Below are positions 1 to 9,004 of a stretch of 64,000 nt of DNA, piece after piece. A program made the translations under genes and the position numbers. Under the pieces are notes generated by a model, which was given only the letters and a program-made list of their open reading frames with translations, had not been told where the DNA came from and made no database searches. Position 1 is the stretch's first letter. Each line of letters begins with the position of its first letter. Origin of the DNA: Bacteroidales bacterium. GTDB taxonomy: Bacteria > Bacteroidota > Bacteroidia > Bacteroidales > TTA-H9. The stretch lies in assembly GCA_028689615.1 (NCBI GenBank), contig JAQVCV010000004.1, positions 54,756 through 118,755 of the forward strand, given 5' to 3'.

Positions 1-1827
1 CACCTCCTGTCTCATCTGCTCCGATTTGCGCAGTTTGAGTTTCAACAAAACTTCCTTTACCAATTGGTTTAATTTATCGCCTTCGCGTGGCGTGGGCATA
101 CCTTTATCTGTCTCCCACCGAGGGCTGATTTCGTAAAAATCGGCCACCAGGGTTGTAGATTTCTTTCTTATATCATCATCGGGGTGATTGATAAAATACT
201 TAATCGAAGGGAAAGTGCTGTTGGAGTGTCCAGAGTGCATTTCATCAAACATTTTTTGGTGAACAGGCAAATCGAACAAGTATTCTTCGTTCAGCAGATC
301 GTTAATGATGAAATCGGCAACGCCATAATTTTCTCTAACAATTTCGTTATTTGGTGCTGTGTATTTGATTTCAAATGTTTTATCGTGGTATTGCAGCAAG
401 ACTCTGAGCAGTTCCTCTTCTTGCAGTGCCAGTCGGTTAATTTCGGGATGTTTCTCTTCCTGATGCTGTTTGGTAGTTTTAATTTGCTCAAGATCCTTTG
501 CCAGGTTTTCGTCGTTTTTGTGAGCTTTTTTTCTCAAAAGCCTCCCAAGTTCCCAAGTAAGAGTTTGTTCGTCAACATCCATGATTCGGCTGCACTCTTT
601 AAGATATTCACTTCGCAAGAGCGCGTTAGGAGTTAGAGCTATCGATTCCAGCATTTCGGCAGTGAGGGCAGCCCTTTTCACAGGATCACCGGCTGCTTCA
701 TCCAAGAGCAATTTGGCTTTAAAGAGAATGAAATCGCGCGCGTTTTCTTTGATAAAACGTGCTACTTCGTCGGGATGTTTTTTTCTTGCAAAAGAATCGG
801 GATCTTCGCCATCAGGAAACAGGACGATTTTTACCGTCATATCGGCCGACAGAATCATATCAATTCCTCTGAATGAGGCTTTTATTCCTGCGGCATCGCC
901 ATCATAAAGTATGGTTATATGAGAGGTATATCGCCTGATGATTCTAATTTGCTCGGTAGTAAGGGATGTGCCCGATGAAGCCACCACATTTTGAATACCA
1001 GCCTGATGCAACGATATTACATCGGTATAGCCCTCCACCAAACAACAATTATCCTTATCGGCAATGGCTTTTCGTGCCTGGTAAATACCGTACAGAACAT
1101 GGCTCTTATGGTATATTTCCGACTCTGGGCTGTTCAGGTATTTTGCGATGGTTTTATCAGATCCCAGAATTCTGGCACCAAATCCAATTACCCTTCCCGA
1201 AACGTTGTGAATTGGAAAAATTACCCTTCCTCTGAACCTATCGGCACGATAGTTTTCTTTTACGATTGACAATCCGGTTTTCTCCAGATATTCAAGCTTG
1301 TATCCCTGGGCTTGTGCGTAGGTTGTAAAGGCATCTCTTTTTTCTGGTGAGTAGCCCAATGCAAATTTCTTAACAGTATCAACACGGAATTCCCGCTCGG
1401 TGAAATAGCTTAAGCCAATGGCGCGCCCGGTTTCTGTTTCGTGAAGCTGATTTTGAAACCATTCCGCTGCAAAGGCTGTCACGGCCATCAAACTTTCCCG
1501 TTCATCAATCTGCATCTGCTGTTCGGGCGATGGCCGTTCTTCTTCAACTTCAATCTTATACTTGGAGGCTACATACTTAATGGCTTCCGGGTAGGATAGG
1601 TGTTCGTGTTGCATCACGAATTTGAATACATTTCCTGAAGCACCACAGCCAAAGCACTTAAAGATTCCCTTACCCGGGGAAACAGCGAACGAGGGGGTTT
1701 TTTCGTTGTGAAACGGACAATTGCCTATGTAGTTACCGCCTCTTTTTTTTAAGGTCATGAAATCGCCTATCACCTCTTCGATGCGGGCTACTTCCAACAC
1801 TTTATCTATCGTTTCTGGTCTGATCAT
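1..1827 (-). CDS. dnaG: DNA primase DnaG (C-terminus cut by window edge)
   Basis: DNA primase, which makes the RNA primers for replication. The frame is open from the ATG at 1827 down to base 1 (609 codons visible), so only the C-terminal helicase-interaction region is missing. Near the N-terminus is the CHC2 zinc finger (CPFH about residue 37, then CFGC). The middle holds the catalytic core and a TOPRIM domain with the acidic motifs VEGYTDV and YDGDAAG. The start was chosen because MIRPETIDKV is a typical DnaG N-terminus. The upstream ppiD gene ends with a strong terminator, so dnaG probably has its own promoter within the roughly 30 bases before its start. Nothing looks degenerate. Confidence 0.96.
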   Translation of the reverse strand, partial: MIRPETIDKVLEVARIEEVIGDFMTLKKRGGNYIGNCPFHNEKTPSFAVSPGKGIFKCFGCGASGNVFKFVMQHEHLSYPEAIKYVASKYKIEVEEERPSPEQQMQIDERESLMAVTAFAAEWFQNQLHETETGRAIGLSYFTEREFRVDTVKKFALGYSPEKRDAFTTYAQAQGYKLEYLEKTGLSIVKENYRADRFRGRVIFPIHNVSGRVIGFGARILGSDKTIAKYLNSPESEIYHKSHVLYGIYQARKAIADKDNCCLVEGYTDVISLHQAGIQNVVASSGTSLTTEQIRIIRRYTSHITILYDGDAAGIKASFRGIDMILSADMTVKIVLFPDGEDPDSFARKKHPDEVARFIKENARDFILFKAKLLLDEAAGDPVKRAALTAEMLESIALTPNALLRSEYLKECSRIMDVDEQTLTWELGRLLRKKAHKNDENLAKDLEQIKTTKQHQEEKHPEINRLALQEEELLRVLLQYHDKTFEIKYTAPNNEIVRENYGVADFIINDLLNEEYLFDLPVHQKMFDEMHSGHSNSTFPSIKYFINHPDDDIRKKSTTLVADFYEISPRWETDKGMPTPREGDKLNQLVKEVLLKLKLRKSEQMRQEV

Positions 1828-1858
1828 TCACGTTTCAATGTTTTGCGAAAGTAAAAAA

Positions 1859-1894
1859 AAACAGGGCAACTCCGCGGATGGAGTTGCCCTGTTT
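1859..1894 (-). terminator. Rho-independent terminator after ppiD
   Basis: A 13-bp perfect stem (ACAGGGCAACTCC with its complement) closes a 6-base loop. On the minus strand the stem is followed by a run of eight or more T. It begins about 19 bases after the ppiD stop codon and separates ppiD from dnaG. The flanking A and T runs would extend the stem on the other strand too. Confidence 0.88.
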
Positions 1895-1912
1895 AGGCGT
1901 AGTTTATTGTTT

Positions 1913-4027
1913 CTAGTAGAACAACACGCGGTTGTCTTCTATTTTTGTTTCTTTTTCGAGTATGCGGAAAAGGTTGTTGGCTACTCTCGAATTGAAAGTG
2001 CCCTCAAGCTGTTTCTTCTCCACGCTCAGGTTATCGCGTGCCGGGGCATCGGTAAACTGATCAACCACAACAACCATTGCAAAGTTGGTTCCTTTGATCG
2101 GTTTGCTGATTTCGCGGGCGTTCATCGAAAAAATGGTTCCTAGCAGTGCTGGTTCGCGACCGATCATGGGGATGTTGAACGACATGAAGTTGATATCACG
2201 GATGGTATCCACCTTTGCCTGAAGACCGGCAGCTAGTTCATCAATGGTTTTAGCGTTTATTTTACCCATTTTCTCTGCCAGAGCCTCAATTTTCTTTTCC
2301 TTTAATACAGTAGGCTGAATCATCTCTTTCACTTGTTCGAACGGGGCTATTCCTTTTGAACGAGTGTTCTTCACAACGGCTACCACGAAACTGCCGTCAA
2401 CATCTTTCACTTCTGATACCATGCCCACAGTTGTTTCGGGATTGAAAGCCCACCTGATAATTTCGCGCGGTGATTTCAGTCCGGGGATTTGCTGATCCAT
2501 GGGGTTGATGTATTCTTTGGTGCGCTTGTTCAATCCCTGATCGGTAACTGCTTTGTCAAACGATGCCTGATCGTGGTTTTGACCAGCAAAGGCTGATGCC
2601 TTGGCATATACCTGCTGGATGGTTGCATTGCTGGGAGCGATCTCTCTGTTAAGAACAGCAACGCGTACCTTTTCTATGGATTTGGTTTTTCCGGTGATGT
2701 TGATCACGTGAAAACCAAAGGGTGTTTCAACTTTTACAACCGATCCGACAGGATTGTCGAGTACGGCTTTGTTGAATTGAGGAACCATCTGTCCGTCGGC
2801 AAACCAACCCAAATCTCCGCTGTTCTTAGCTGCGGAAGGATCGTTTGAGAAACGGGCAGCCAGGGTAGCGAAATCCTTCTGGTTTTTTTTCGTAGCTGCC
2901 AGCAGGCTATCGGCAAGTTTAACAGCCTCTACTCTGCTCCTTTTAACGGTTTCAGCGGCACCATAAGCACCCTTGAAGGCGATTAAAATATGGCTGGCTT
3001 TCAGCGAATCAGGACGTGATTGCTTGTCAACCAGGCGGGCAATGTGGTAAATGTCGTTATCAACCCAAGGGCCGGCCATAGTGCCAGGTTCGGAGGCAAA
3101 CATCAGGCTGTCAATCTGAACCGGAAGTGTTCCTTTCTTTAAGAAGGTACTGTCGTAGGGTTTATCAGAATTGAAATTGATGAAAGCTGACAGATCGTTG
3201 GTGGTTGACATCTCCTGGTAAAGTTTGTCCATCTCTTTAGCCATGGCAACGCGGTCTTCCTGCGATGGTGTTACCTCGAAAACCACGTAATCGATATCGC
3301 GCGATTCGGTCTGATCGTAGAGGTTGATATTTTTATCGTAGTATGCTTTCAGATCAGCATCAGTCACTTTAACGGCACTGTCGCCAATCATCGAGAAACT
3401 CTGCGATACCATCCTGAATTGAGCCTTGATGTTTTTCATCTGGTAATCTTTGTTAACCAGTGCTTTAGGCATGTAGTAGCCTTTGCCAATCAAGTTGTTG
3501 TATTTTTGGTTCAGACGGTCGGCTTTGATCATTACGATAAGATTTTCCATCTGTTTCTGAACCGATGCTTCGCGTTGGTCTATAGTTTGAAGGAAGTTAA
3601 CCAACAAATTGTGGTCAAACTGGTTGGTTTCAGGATTCGTGAAGTTTTGAATGATGAAACGGTGAGGATTGGGACCCTGAATCAGATCAGTGATCTCTTC
3701 TTCTGAAATGGTCAGCCCCAGAGTTTCGTATTGCTTTTGCATGATCACCTCGTTGACCAATTGGTTCCAGGTGTTTTGTCTAACGGTGAACACCTCTTCT
3801 GCAGTCAGATTATCCTTCCCCATCCCTTGCTTGGTAAGCTCGGTGTTGGTTTCTACTTTTTGTTCGAATTCTTTGTAGGTAATCTCTTCTCCATCAATGT
3901 TCCCGACATTGGTTTGGTTTCGCCAGGATTTCAGGCCAATGTCGCCAATAACGAAGGCTCCGATAGCCACGCCAACCAGCGTAACAACCAATCCTGAATG
4001 CTTGCGGATGTTTCCTAATATTGCCAT
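1913..4027 (-). CDS. PpiD-like membrane-anchored peptidyl-prolyl isomerase
   Basis: A 704-residue periplasmic folding factor of the SurA/PpiD type. One N-terminal membrane segment (about residues 13-31) anchors it in the inner membrane. A SurA_N-like chaperone region follows, then a parvulin domain at about residues 341-446, recognisable from ASHILIAF, SGDLGWF and PFGFHVI. A long C-terminal chaperone-like part completes the protein. Such proteins help outer-membrane and secreted proteins fold after Sec export. It has its own promoter-like site upstream and a terminator downstream, so it is probably transcribed alone. It sits beside lptC, an outer-membrane barrel and a TPR protein, an envelope-biogenesis setting. 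The E. coli enzyme is about 620 residues; the extra length is usual in Bacteroidota. Confidence 0.9.
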   Translation of the reverse strand: MAILGNIRKHSGLVVTLVGVAIGAFVIGDIGLKSWRNQTNVGNIDGEEITYKEFEQKVETNTELTKQGMGKDNLTAEEVFTVRQNTWNQLVNEVIMQKQYETLGLTISEEEITDLIQGPNPHRFIIQNFTNPETNQFDHNLLVNFLQTIDQREASVQKQMENLIVMIKADRLNQKYNNLIGKGYYMPKALVNKDYQMKNIKAQFRMVSQSFSMIGDSAVKVTDADLKAYYDKNINLYDQTESRDIDYVVFEVTPSQEDRVAMAKEMDKLYQEMSTTNDLSAFINFNSDKPYDSTFLKKGTLPVQIDSLMFASEPGTMAGPWVDNDIYHIARLVDKQSRPDSLKASHILIAFKGAYGAAETVKRSRVEAVKLADSLLAATKKNQKDFATLAARFSNDPSAAKNSGDLGWFADGQMVPQFNKAVLDNPVGSVVKVETPFGFHVINITGKTKSIEKVRVAVLNREIAPSNATIQQVYAKASAFAGQNHDQASFDKAVTDQGLNKRTKEYINPMDQQIPGLKSPREIIRWAFNPETTVGMVSEVKDVDGSFVVAVVKNTRSKGIAPFEQVKEMIQPTVLKEKKIEALAEKMGKINAKTIDELAAGLQAKVDTIRDINFMSFNIPMIGREPALLGTIFSMNAREISKPIKGTNFAMVVVVDQFTDAPARDNLSVEKKQLEGTFNSRVANNLFRILEKETKIEDNRVLFY

Positions 4028-4053
4028 TTTAACTTAAAATTTTAAACAGGCTG

Positions 4054-4085
4054 CAAATGTACACAGTTTGTTATGGTTAAAAAAA
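4054..4085 (-). promoter_or_regulatory. Bacteroidota-type promoter for ppiD
   Basis: On the minus strand the -7 box TACATTTG (4061-4054) fits TAnnTTTG. A weak -33 (TTTT) lies 20 bases upstream. The -7 box is 26 bases from the ppiD start codon. Confidence 0.55.
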
Positions 4086-4170
4086 TTTTTTTATGCGCGG
4101 ATGCTGGTAGTTCTTTGCTTTTTGCTCTTTCAAAAGGTAAGTTTGTTGTTCTTGTTTTTATCTTTTTCAT

Positions 4171-4716
4171 TCATCGATCGTCTTCAACCAACAATTCACC
4201 GCTAATTTGTTTTAGAGTTCGTTTGTTGAGGTTCTCTTCTGCTTCGAGTCCTTTGCCAAAAATCACTTTATCGGGTCCTTTTATCTTTACGTAAGCATCG
4301 GTGTAAATCATTTTTTTTCCTTGATCCCAGAACAACTTTTCGGTATTGAGCTGCTCCTTTTTCTCAAGATTTATGATTACAACATCACTTCGTACCTCCA
4401 ACAGCTTTTGTCGTGATAAACTTTTGCCATAGCCAGCTCTCAGGGTCGATGTAATCCGTCTTTCCTGGTCGTAGAATCTGGCGTTGAGTCCGATGGGAAA
4501 TTCAACAGCAGGTTCTTTCCCTTCAATGTTTTCTAGCAAGCGGCTGGTTAGTATGGTGCTAACTTTGCTTGAGTCGCTGTAGATCATCGTAACATTTCGG
4601 GCTGTTTCTCCAGGAATGGTATCAGTAAGGTTAAAGGCCTGGATTGTTCTGATGTCGTTTTTACACGAAACAAGCATCGCCAGCCCTATAAGACTGACGA
4701 TGCCTTGAAATGCCAT
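4171..4716 (-). CDS. lptC: LPS export protein LptC
   Basis: A 181-residue LptC, the bitopic periplasmic part of the Lpt bridge that carries lipopolysaccharide from the LptBFG transporter to LptA. The start at 4716 gives a short hydrophobic leader ending in a lipobox-like LVSC at about residue 18. The frame is open further upstream, but that part overlaps the TPR gene and looks non-native. Family hallmarks are ARFYDQERRITSTLRAGYG in the middle and FWDQGKKMIYTDAYVKI near the C-terminus. It begins 31 bases after the TPR gene stops and is probably cotranscribed with it. The lipobox would make it a lipoprotein, unlike E. coli LptC, which keeps a membrane helix. Confidence 0.88.
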   Translation of the reverse strand: MAFQGIVSLIGLAMLVSCKNDIRTIQAFNLTDTIPGETARNVTMIYSDSSKVSTILTSRLLENIEGKEPAVEFPIGLNARFYDQERRITSTLRAGYGKSLSRQKLLEVRSDVVIINLEKKEQLNTEKLFWDQGKKMIYTDAYVKIKGPDKVIFGKGLEAEENLNKRTLKQISGELLVEDDR

Positions 4717-4747
4717 TAAATTCGTATTTTTCACTTGAACGAAACTG

Positions 4748-6115
4748 TTATCGGGCAGCTCTGATGGTTGTGTTTTCCTGAATCCAGCACTCAACGCGGT
4801 AGGGATCTCCCACTTTTTTCCCGTGGAAGAAAATAGTTTCCTGCGATGGAAATGCAGCAGATGTGGCACCTATCCGTTTATCGGCAGCTTCCGAAATCGA
4901 CGAATCTAAACGTTTAGCCTGAATGTATTTGTCCACAGCAGCCCAATAACCGGCTTTTTTACCCAGCTCGTCTTCACCACAATCTTTTGAACTTGCAGCA
5001 TAAGCATCGCCGATGATGAGTAAGGGGTTTCCATCAGTAGGTTTGAGTTCCAATGCTTTCTGTGCATAAGAGCGGCAAGATGTATAATTGTGGAGGCTTA
5101 AGTAAACAGTAGCAAGCAAATAGGCAGAAGTTGCCTTGCGATCGTTATCGGTTTGCAGTTCAAATGCATCTTTAAGATAAGGAACAGCGTCGGCATATTT
5201 TTCATCCTTCAAAAGGAGCCTGGCCATCATGTAAGCTGAATTGGCATCAGGTTGCACTTTGTGCAGGTTTTGTGTAGCCTGGAAGAAAAGTTGTGTATCG
5301 GTGCATTTTTTCTTATCCAGAATTTTGGTGATCTTCTGAAGCAAGGCCAAATCTTCGGGATTTGCGGCGAATTTGGCTTCGTAAATACGCACAAGATCTT
5401 CGCATTTTGCATAAGGCTCGAAGGTCAGCTCTACGTTGTTGCGGATGTTCTCCCAGTTAACACGCATTTTTTCGTCCTGAGCGTTAGCTGCAATGTTGGC
5501 ATCAATAATCTCGCTCATCTGGTCATATACATCCACAATGGTAGTGCTTTCGGCTTTTCCCTCTTTCACGCGGTTAACAACAGATCTGAAGTAATAAACA
5601 ATAACATCGCCTGGCGAGTCTTTGCCTTCAAGCTCGATGCTTCTTTTTAGTATTTCGTAAATCTGCTCGTTGGCTTCAGGTTTTACTTCGTAAAGCATAA
5701 CTCCTTTGCGTCCTAAAATGGTTCCTTCTTGCGGAAGACGGGTTTTGTAATGCAGTGGGAAATATTTCATACGACCATCAAATACCATCATAAGGGTATC
5801 GATATAGGCATCTTTCCTTTTGGCATCTTTTTCGTTACGAAGTTTATACTCCATAATTTTCAAGCCGTCGATGTAGGTATTTTCACGTGCCTTGGGGCAG
5901 TTTTTAAATACCCAGCGCCACGAAGGGAGAGCATCTTTGTAGTTCTGTTGTTTGTAGAACTCTTTGTAAAGCGAGAGGTTGGTGATGCATTGTACGCTGT
6001 CGGTGCCGTACTTGGGGCCTTTGTCGATAGTTCCCTGGTTTTGTGCAACAGCCGAAAGTGAAACTGTGGCTGTCAGCCCGATTGCCAAAACAAGGGATTT
6101 GATACTTGTATTCAT
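4748..6115 (-). CDS. Periplasmic TPR-repeat protein
   Basis: A 455-residue protein with a Sec signal peptide (about residues 1-24, ending SAVAQ). Helical repeats follow, the clearest TPR units at about residues 280-380 (YMMARLLLKDEKYADAVPYL, then a second unit with ALELKPTDGNPLLIIGDAYAA). A cysteine-containing N-terminal region (CITNLSLYKEFYKQ) is typical of a Bacteroidota family found beside lptC. TPRs bind other proteins; the partner is unknown, but adjacency to lptC and an outer-membrane barrel suggests an envelope assembly role. It is probably one operon with lptC downstream. The exact function cannot be read from the sequence. Confidence 0.8.
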   Translation of the reverse strand: MNTSIKSLVLAIGLTATVSLSAVAQNQGTIDKGPKYGTDSVQCITNLSLYKEFYKQQNYKDALPSWRWVFKNCPKARENTYIDGLKIMEYKLRNEKDAKRKDAYIDTLMMVFDGRMKYFPLHYKTRLPQEGTILGRKGVMLYEVKPEANEQIYEILKRSIELEGKDSPGDVIVYYFRSVVNRVKEGKAESTTIVDVYDQMSEIIDANIAANAQDEKMRVNWENIRNNVELTFEPYAKCEDLVRIYEAKFAANPEDLALLQKITKILDKKKCTDTQLFFQATQNLHKVQPDANSAYMMARLLLKDEKYADAVPYLKDAFELQTDNDRKATSAYLLATVYLSLHNYTSCRSYAQKALELKPTDGNPLLIIGDAYAASSKDCGEDELGKKAGYWAAVDKYIQAKRLDSSISEAADKRIGATSAAFPSQETIFFHGKKVGDPYRVECWIQENTTIRAAR

Positions 6116-6181
6116 CTTTATATTCTGTAATGAGATTAATTAGTTTCTTCTAACAAAGTTAATACCATTCATACAATGGCA

Positions 6182-7468
6182 TTAATCATATTTAGGTATA
6201 ACGAACCAACGTTCCATAATTGATATACCCAGGGTAAACCTTATGAAATTATCTTTGATGAGGTTTTTATCGGTTGTTCCGCGACTCCCGATCTCTGCGC
6301 CTAAGTTGATGGTGGTAGCCAGCCTGCGTAAGGGTAAACCAAATCCAATACTTACTGCGTATTCGTCAATGCCTTGTTGGTTGATGGTAAGGTACGACTG
6401 GTTGTAGCGTATCCCCGCACGGTACCTTATCTTTTTCCAGTACCCGGCTATGCTGCGGTTATCGGGAACAAATTCAATACCTGCGGCAACTCTGAACGAA
6501 TTGCGTAAAGAATCTGTTTTTCCGAAATACCTGTATTCGCTCCAGTTTGAATAGCTACCCTCTGCACTGATTATGAATTTCTCTGGTTTTTCGTATGAGA
6601 ATCCAAAACCAAGACTCATAGGAAGTTTTACTTTTCCTTTCTGATCAGGAACATAGCTTACTGTATCTTTAGAATATTCAGAACCATTGTCAATTCCCCC
6701 AAATAAAGTTTCTTTCAATTCTTCGGTGGTGGCACTCAGTTCCCTGCCGTGGCTGTAAGTAGCCCCAAGGGTTAGCTTAGCTCCATTTTTTAGTGTTGGA
6801 TGGTATTGTACACCAGCAGTAAAGTTTAAATCGCCGATGGTAGTTGTGTTGGTCGCGCGGGTGTTTAGAACATAAAGCGAATCGGGGAAATTAAGCATTC
6901 TAATTCTTTCCAACTTGCCGGATACATAGAGTAAATTGAAACCTAATGAAAAGTTATTGCTGATTTTTAATCCATTACCCAGGTAATACTGGTTTAATCC
7001 GCCGTCTCCCTGGTAAATCCGCAAAGCATGACCCATTACAGGATCTGTTTCAAGGTTTTTGATCTTATAGCCAATGGAACTGAAAGGCATCATCCCAATA
7101 CTAACTCTGTACCAATTAGTTACTGGAAAACCCATGTACAGGTGCGACAACCCGGCATTAGAGGCTTCCTGAGTAGCTGTGGATGTTTTGAGTGTGGAAA
7201 AATTTCCATACATACCCCCTTCAAAAACAAACGATAAACTGTCGAATGAAGTATAAGATGCTGGATTGTTAGGAGTTATGTTATACGGACTTCTTACAGC
7301 TATTCCCACTCCTCCCATTGCTGCAGTTCGCGAATTGGTAATCTGGGTAAGATCGCCAACACCAAAGGTTGAATACGGACTTGATGGTCCTGTTTGTCCA
7401 AATCCGAGCATCGAACAGCTAATCAGAATAATACTGCCTGAAAGGCGGAGTTTACGGTAGATTTTCAT
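6182..7468 (-). CDS. FadL/OmpP1-like outer-membrane beta-barrel protein
   Basis: A 428-residue predicted outer-membrane protein. The N-terminal signal peptide ends near GFGQ, directly followed by GPSSPYSTFGVGDLTQ. This kind of start is common in Bacteroidota barrel proteins distantly related to FadL/OmpP1 and PorV. The remainder is a run of alternating hydrophobic/polar strands rich in aromatic residues, with a final strand IRFTLGISIMERWFV. The substrate is unknown. The start codon overlaps the end of coaX by 17 bases, so the two are translated from one transcript. The TPR gene follows after 66 bases. Confidence 0.72.
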   Translation of the reverse strand: MKIYRKLRLSGSIILISCSMLGFGQTGPSSPYSTFGVGDLTQITNSRTAAMGGVGIAVRSPYNITPNNPASYTSFDSLSFVFEGGMYGNFSTLKTSTATQEASNAGLSHLYMGFPVTNWYRVSIGMMPFSSIGYKIKNLETDPVMGHALRIYQGDGGLNQYYLGNGLKISNNFSLGFNLLYVSGKLERIRMLNFPDSLYVLNTRATNTTTIGDLNFTAGVQYHPTLKNGAKLTLGATYSHGRELSATTEELKETLFGGIDNGSEYSKDTVSYVPDQKGKVKLPMSLGFGFSYEKPEKFIISAEGSYSNWSEYRYFGKTDSLRNSFRVAAGIEFVPDNRSIAGYWKKIRYRAGIRYNQSYLTINQQGIDEYAVSIGFGLPLRRLATTINLGAEIGSRGTTDKNLIKDNFIRFTLGISIMERWFVIPKYD

Positions 7469-8192
7469 TAAATCCTATAATTATGTTAAGGCCCTCCAGG
7501 ACCAAATTAGGGAGTGCAAAGATGCTATTTTTAAGTCTTTTATCAAAATTCATTAAATCACCCCCCGTGATAACCACCACCAAGTTGTCCCAATTTTTTC
7601 GGTAACGATCAATGGTTCCGTCAATTTCGGCTGCCATTCCGTTGATTACCCCGTTTAAGATCGATTCTTCTGTGGTTTTTCCAGGGAGAAAGTCAATTTC
7701 TTTGTAATTGATCAACGGCAGACGTCCGGTAAAAGTGTGCAATGCCTTAAATCTCATATTCAATCCTGGACTTATGCCTCCTCCCTCATATATTTTTCCC
7801 TCTCTGATAAACTCGTGCGTAAGACAACTTCCTGCTTGAAAAACAAGGATGTTTTTTGTTTGATACCTGTGTGCTGCGGCAATTGCGACCGCAATTCTAT
7901 CGCTTCCAAGTGTTTCTGGTGTTTTGTAGTCTATTAGTATCGGCAGCCGAATACCGGGGCGCATCCAGAACACCTTTCCAAGGTTATGCAAAAGAGGTTC
8001 CCAATCAAACTGAGTACCCGCTACTGAGCTTATGATTGTATTAACTTTCTGGCCAGATGGTATTCTTTCGGCAATTACCTTCGAAAGAATCGCTGTATTA
8101 ATAGTGTCACAGTTCTGGAAATGAACCAATTTAAGGCCATCGAAGAGACCGATTTTGGCTCTGGAGTTTCCTATGTCGATTGTTATATTCAT
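7452..8192 (-). CDS. coaX: Type III pantothenate kinase CoaX
   Basis: A 246-residue type III pantothenate kinase, first step of coenzyme A synthesis (pantothenate to 4'-phosphopantothenate). It belongs to the ASKHA fold: the N-terminal phosphate motif is TIDIGNSRAKIGLFDG. The substrate-binding region has TPETLGSDRIAVAIAAAH with the conserved GSDR. A glycine-rich segment near YEGGGISPGLNMRFKALH and the C-terminal VITGGD complete the fold. The frame extends 12 codons upstream, but the start at 8192 gives the standard N-terminus and sits 20 bases after a -7 box. It is the first gene of the coaX-barrel-TPR-lptC group. Confidence 0.93.
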   Translation of the reverse strand: MNITIDIGNSRAKIGLFDGLKLVHFQNCDTINTAILSKVIAERIPSGQKVNTIISSVAGTQFDWEPLLHNLGKVFWMRPGIRLPILIDYKTPETLGSDRIAVAIAAAHRYQTKNILVFQAGSCLTHEFIREGKIYEGGGISPGLNMRFKALHTFTGRLPLINYKEIDFLPGKTTEESILNGVINGMAAEIDGTIDRYRKNWDNLVVVITGGDLMNFDKRLKNSIFALPNLVLEGLNIIIGFNENLP

Positions 8193-8212
8193 TCCTTTAA
8201 TGCTTAAAGGTG

Positions 8213-8220
8213 CAAAGATA
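8213..8220 (-). promoter_or_regulatory. -7 box before coaX
   Basis: TATCTTTG on the minus strand matches TAnnTTTG. It is 20 bases from the coaX start. No good -33 is seen at 19-21 bases upstream, only AT-rich sequence. Confidence 0.45.
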
Positions 8221-8262
8221 ACCTGCAATATTTCAATAAGTTTTAAAAAATTGTACTTTTTT

Positions 8263-8295
8263 TTTGGAAAATACAGAGCAATATCCGTATCTTTG
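8263..8295 (+). promoter_or_regulatory. Promoter of tRNA-Phe
   Basis: A full match to the Bacteroidota promoter: TTTG at 8263-8266, a 21-base spacer, and TATCTTTG at 8288-8295. The tRNA begins 16 bases after the -7 box. It is the clearest housekeeping promoter in the left half of the window. Confidence 0.8.
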
Positions 8296-8311
8296 CAAAC
8301 GCAAAACCAAC

Positions 8312-8384
<73 letters not shown>

Positions 8385-8385
8385 C

Positions 8386-8411
8386 AAACCGGCTTCCAGC
8401 CGGTTTTTTTT
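8386..8411 (+). terminator. Terminator after tRNA-Phe
   Basis: A 9-bp stem (AAACCGGCT/AGCCGGTTT) with a 3-base loop, running into eight T. It starts one base after the tRNA. Reading from the other side it could also serve the convergent cheB transcript ending at 8417. Confidence 0.85.
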
Positions 8412-8416
8412 ATGCC

Positions 8417-9004
8417 TTAAGGTAACCTGTTTAAGAATTTACTTATACCTTCGAGGTTGGTAATGAAGTCGGCTCCAGCCTGTTGTATCGCTGTCTCTGG
8501 CATGGTAGCAATATGAGCTGTGCTCGGATCTTGAACTATGAGGTACCCCCCCATTTTTCGTAACATGGACGCTCCATAAGCTCCATCGGAATTGGCACCG
8601 GTAAGGATGATTCCCAGCAGATTTCGGTTAAAAGCTCGTGCAGCGGTTTCAAATAAAACATCAATGCTCGGGCGGGCATAGCTAACCTTCTCATCCACAG
8701 TTAATGCTATTGTGAAGTCCTCTTCTATAAGCAGATGGTAGTTTGGGGGAGCCAAATAAGCGTGAAATGGTTCTATAACTGTTTTATCAAGAGCTTCTTT
8801 TACAGTAACGCTCGATATTCTGTTTAGATGCTGAACCAGGTAGCTATCAGACGAAGGGCTGATATGCTGAACAACCAGAATAGGAATTGAAAAGCCTGGT
8901 CGAAGTGCTTTAAAAAGCTTGGTAAGTGCTTCTACTCCTCCGGCTGAGGTTCCTATTACTATCGCCTTTGGTTTAAGATGTATTGGAATTTCAGGGATTA
9001 TCAT
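8417..9004 (-). CDS. CheB-type protein-glutamate methylesterase (no receiver domain)
   Basis: A 195-residue stand-alone CheB catalytic domain, which removes methyl groups from (or deamidates) glutamate side chains in signalling proteins. The Ser-His-Asp triad is visible: Ser20 in GTSAGG, His47 in VVQHIS, Asp140 in GANSDGAYG. The receiver domain of classical CheB is absent, so regulation must come from elsewhere. The frame is open to an ATG at 9058, 67 bases inside cheR. The start at 9004 is preferred because family alignment begins at PKAIVIGTSAGG, but either still overlaps cheR. It is last in an operon with three hybrid kinases and cheR, and was not linked to CheA or CheW. Confidence 0.87.
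   Translation of the reverse strand: MIIPEIPIHLKPKAIVIGTSAGGVEALTKLFKALRPGFSIPILVVQHISPSSDSYLVQHLNRISSVTVKEALDKTVIEPFHAYLAPPNYHLLIEEDFTIALTVDEKVSYARPSIDVLFETAARAFNRNLLGIILTGANSDGAYGASMLRKMGGYLIVQDPSTAHIATMPETAIQQAGADFITNLEGISKFLNRLP

Noticed and set aside
184..636. 150-residue plus-strand frame at the window start
   Set aside because: It is antisense to dnaG, whose frame and motifs are continuous there.
2705..2713. CACGTG core near 2706 as another parS
   Set aside because: The flanks TTGAT and AAAAC do not fit TGTTT/AAACA. The same was concluded for CACGTG at about 5884, 14297, 18411, 36693, 56901 and 59637, which keep only the six-base core and a few flanking bases.
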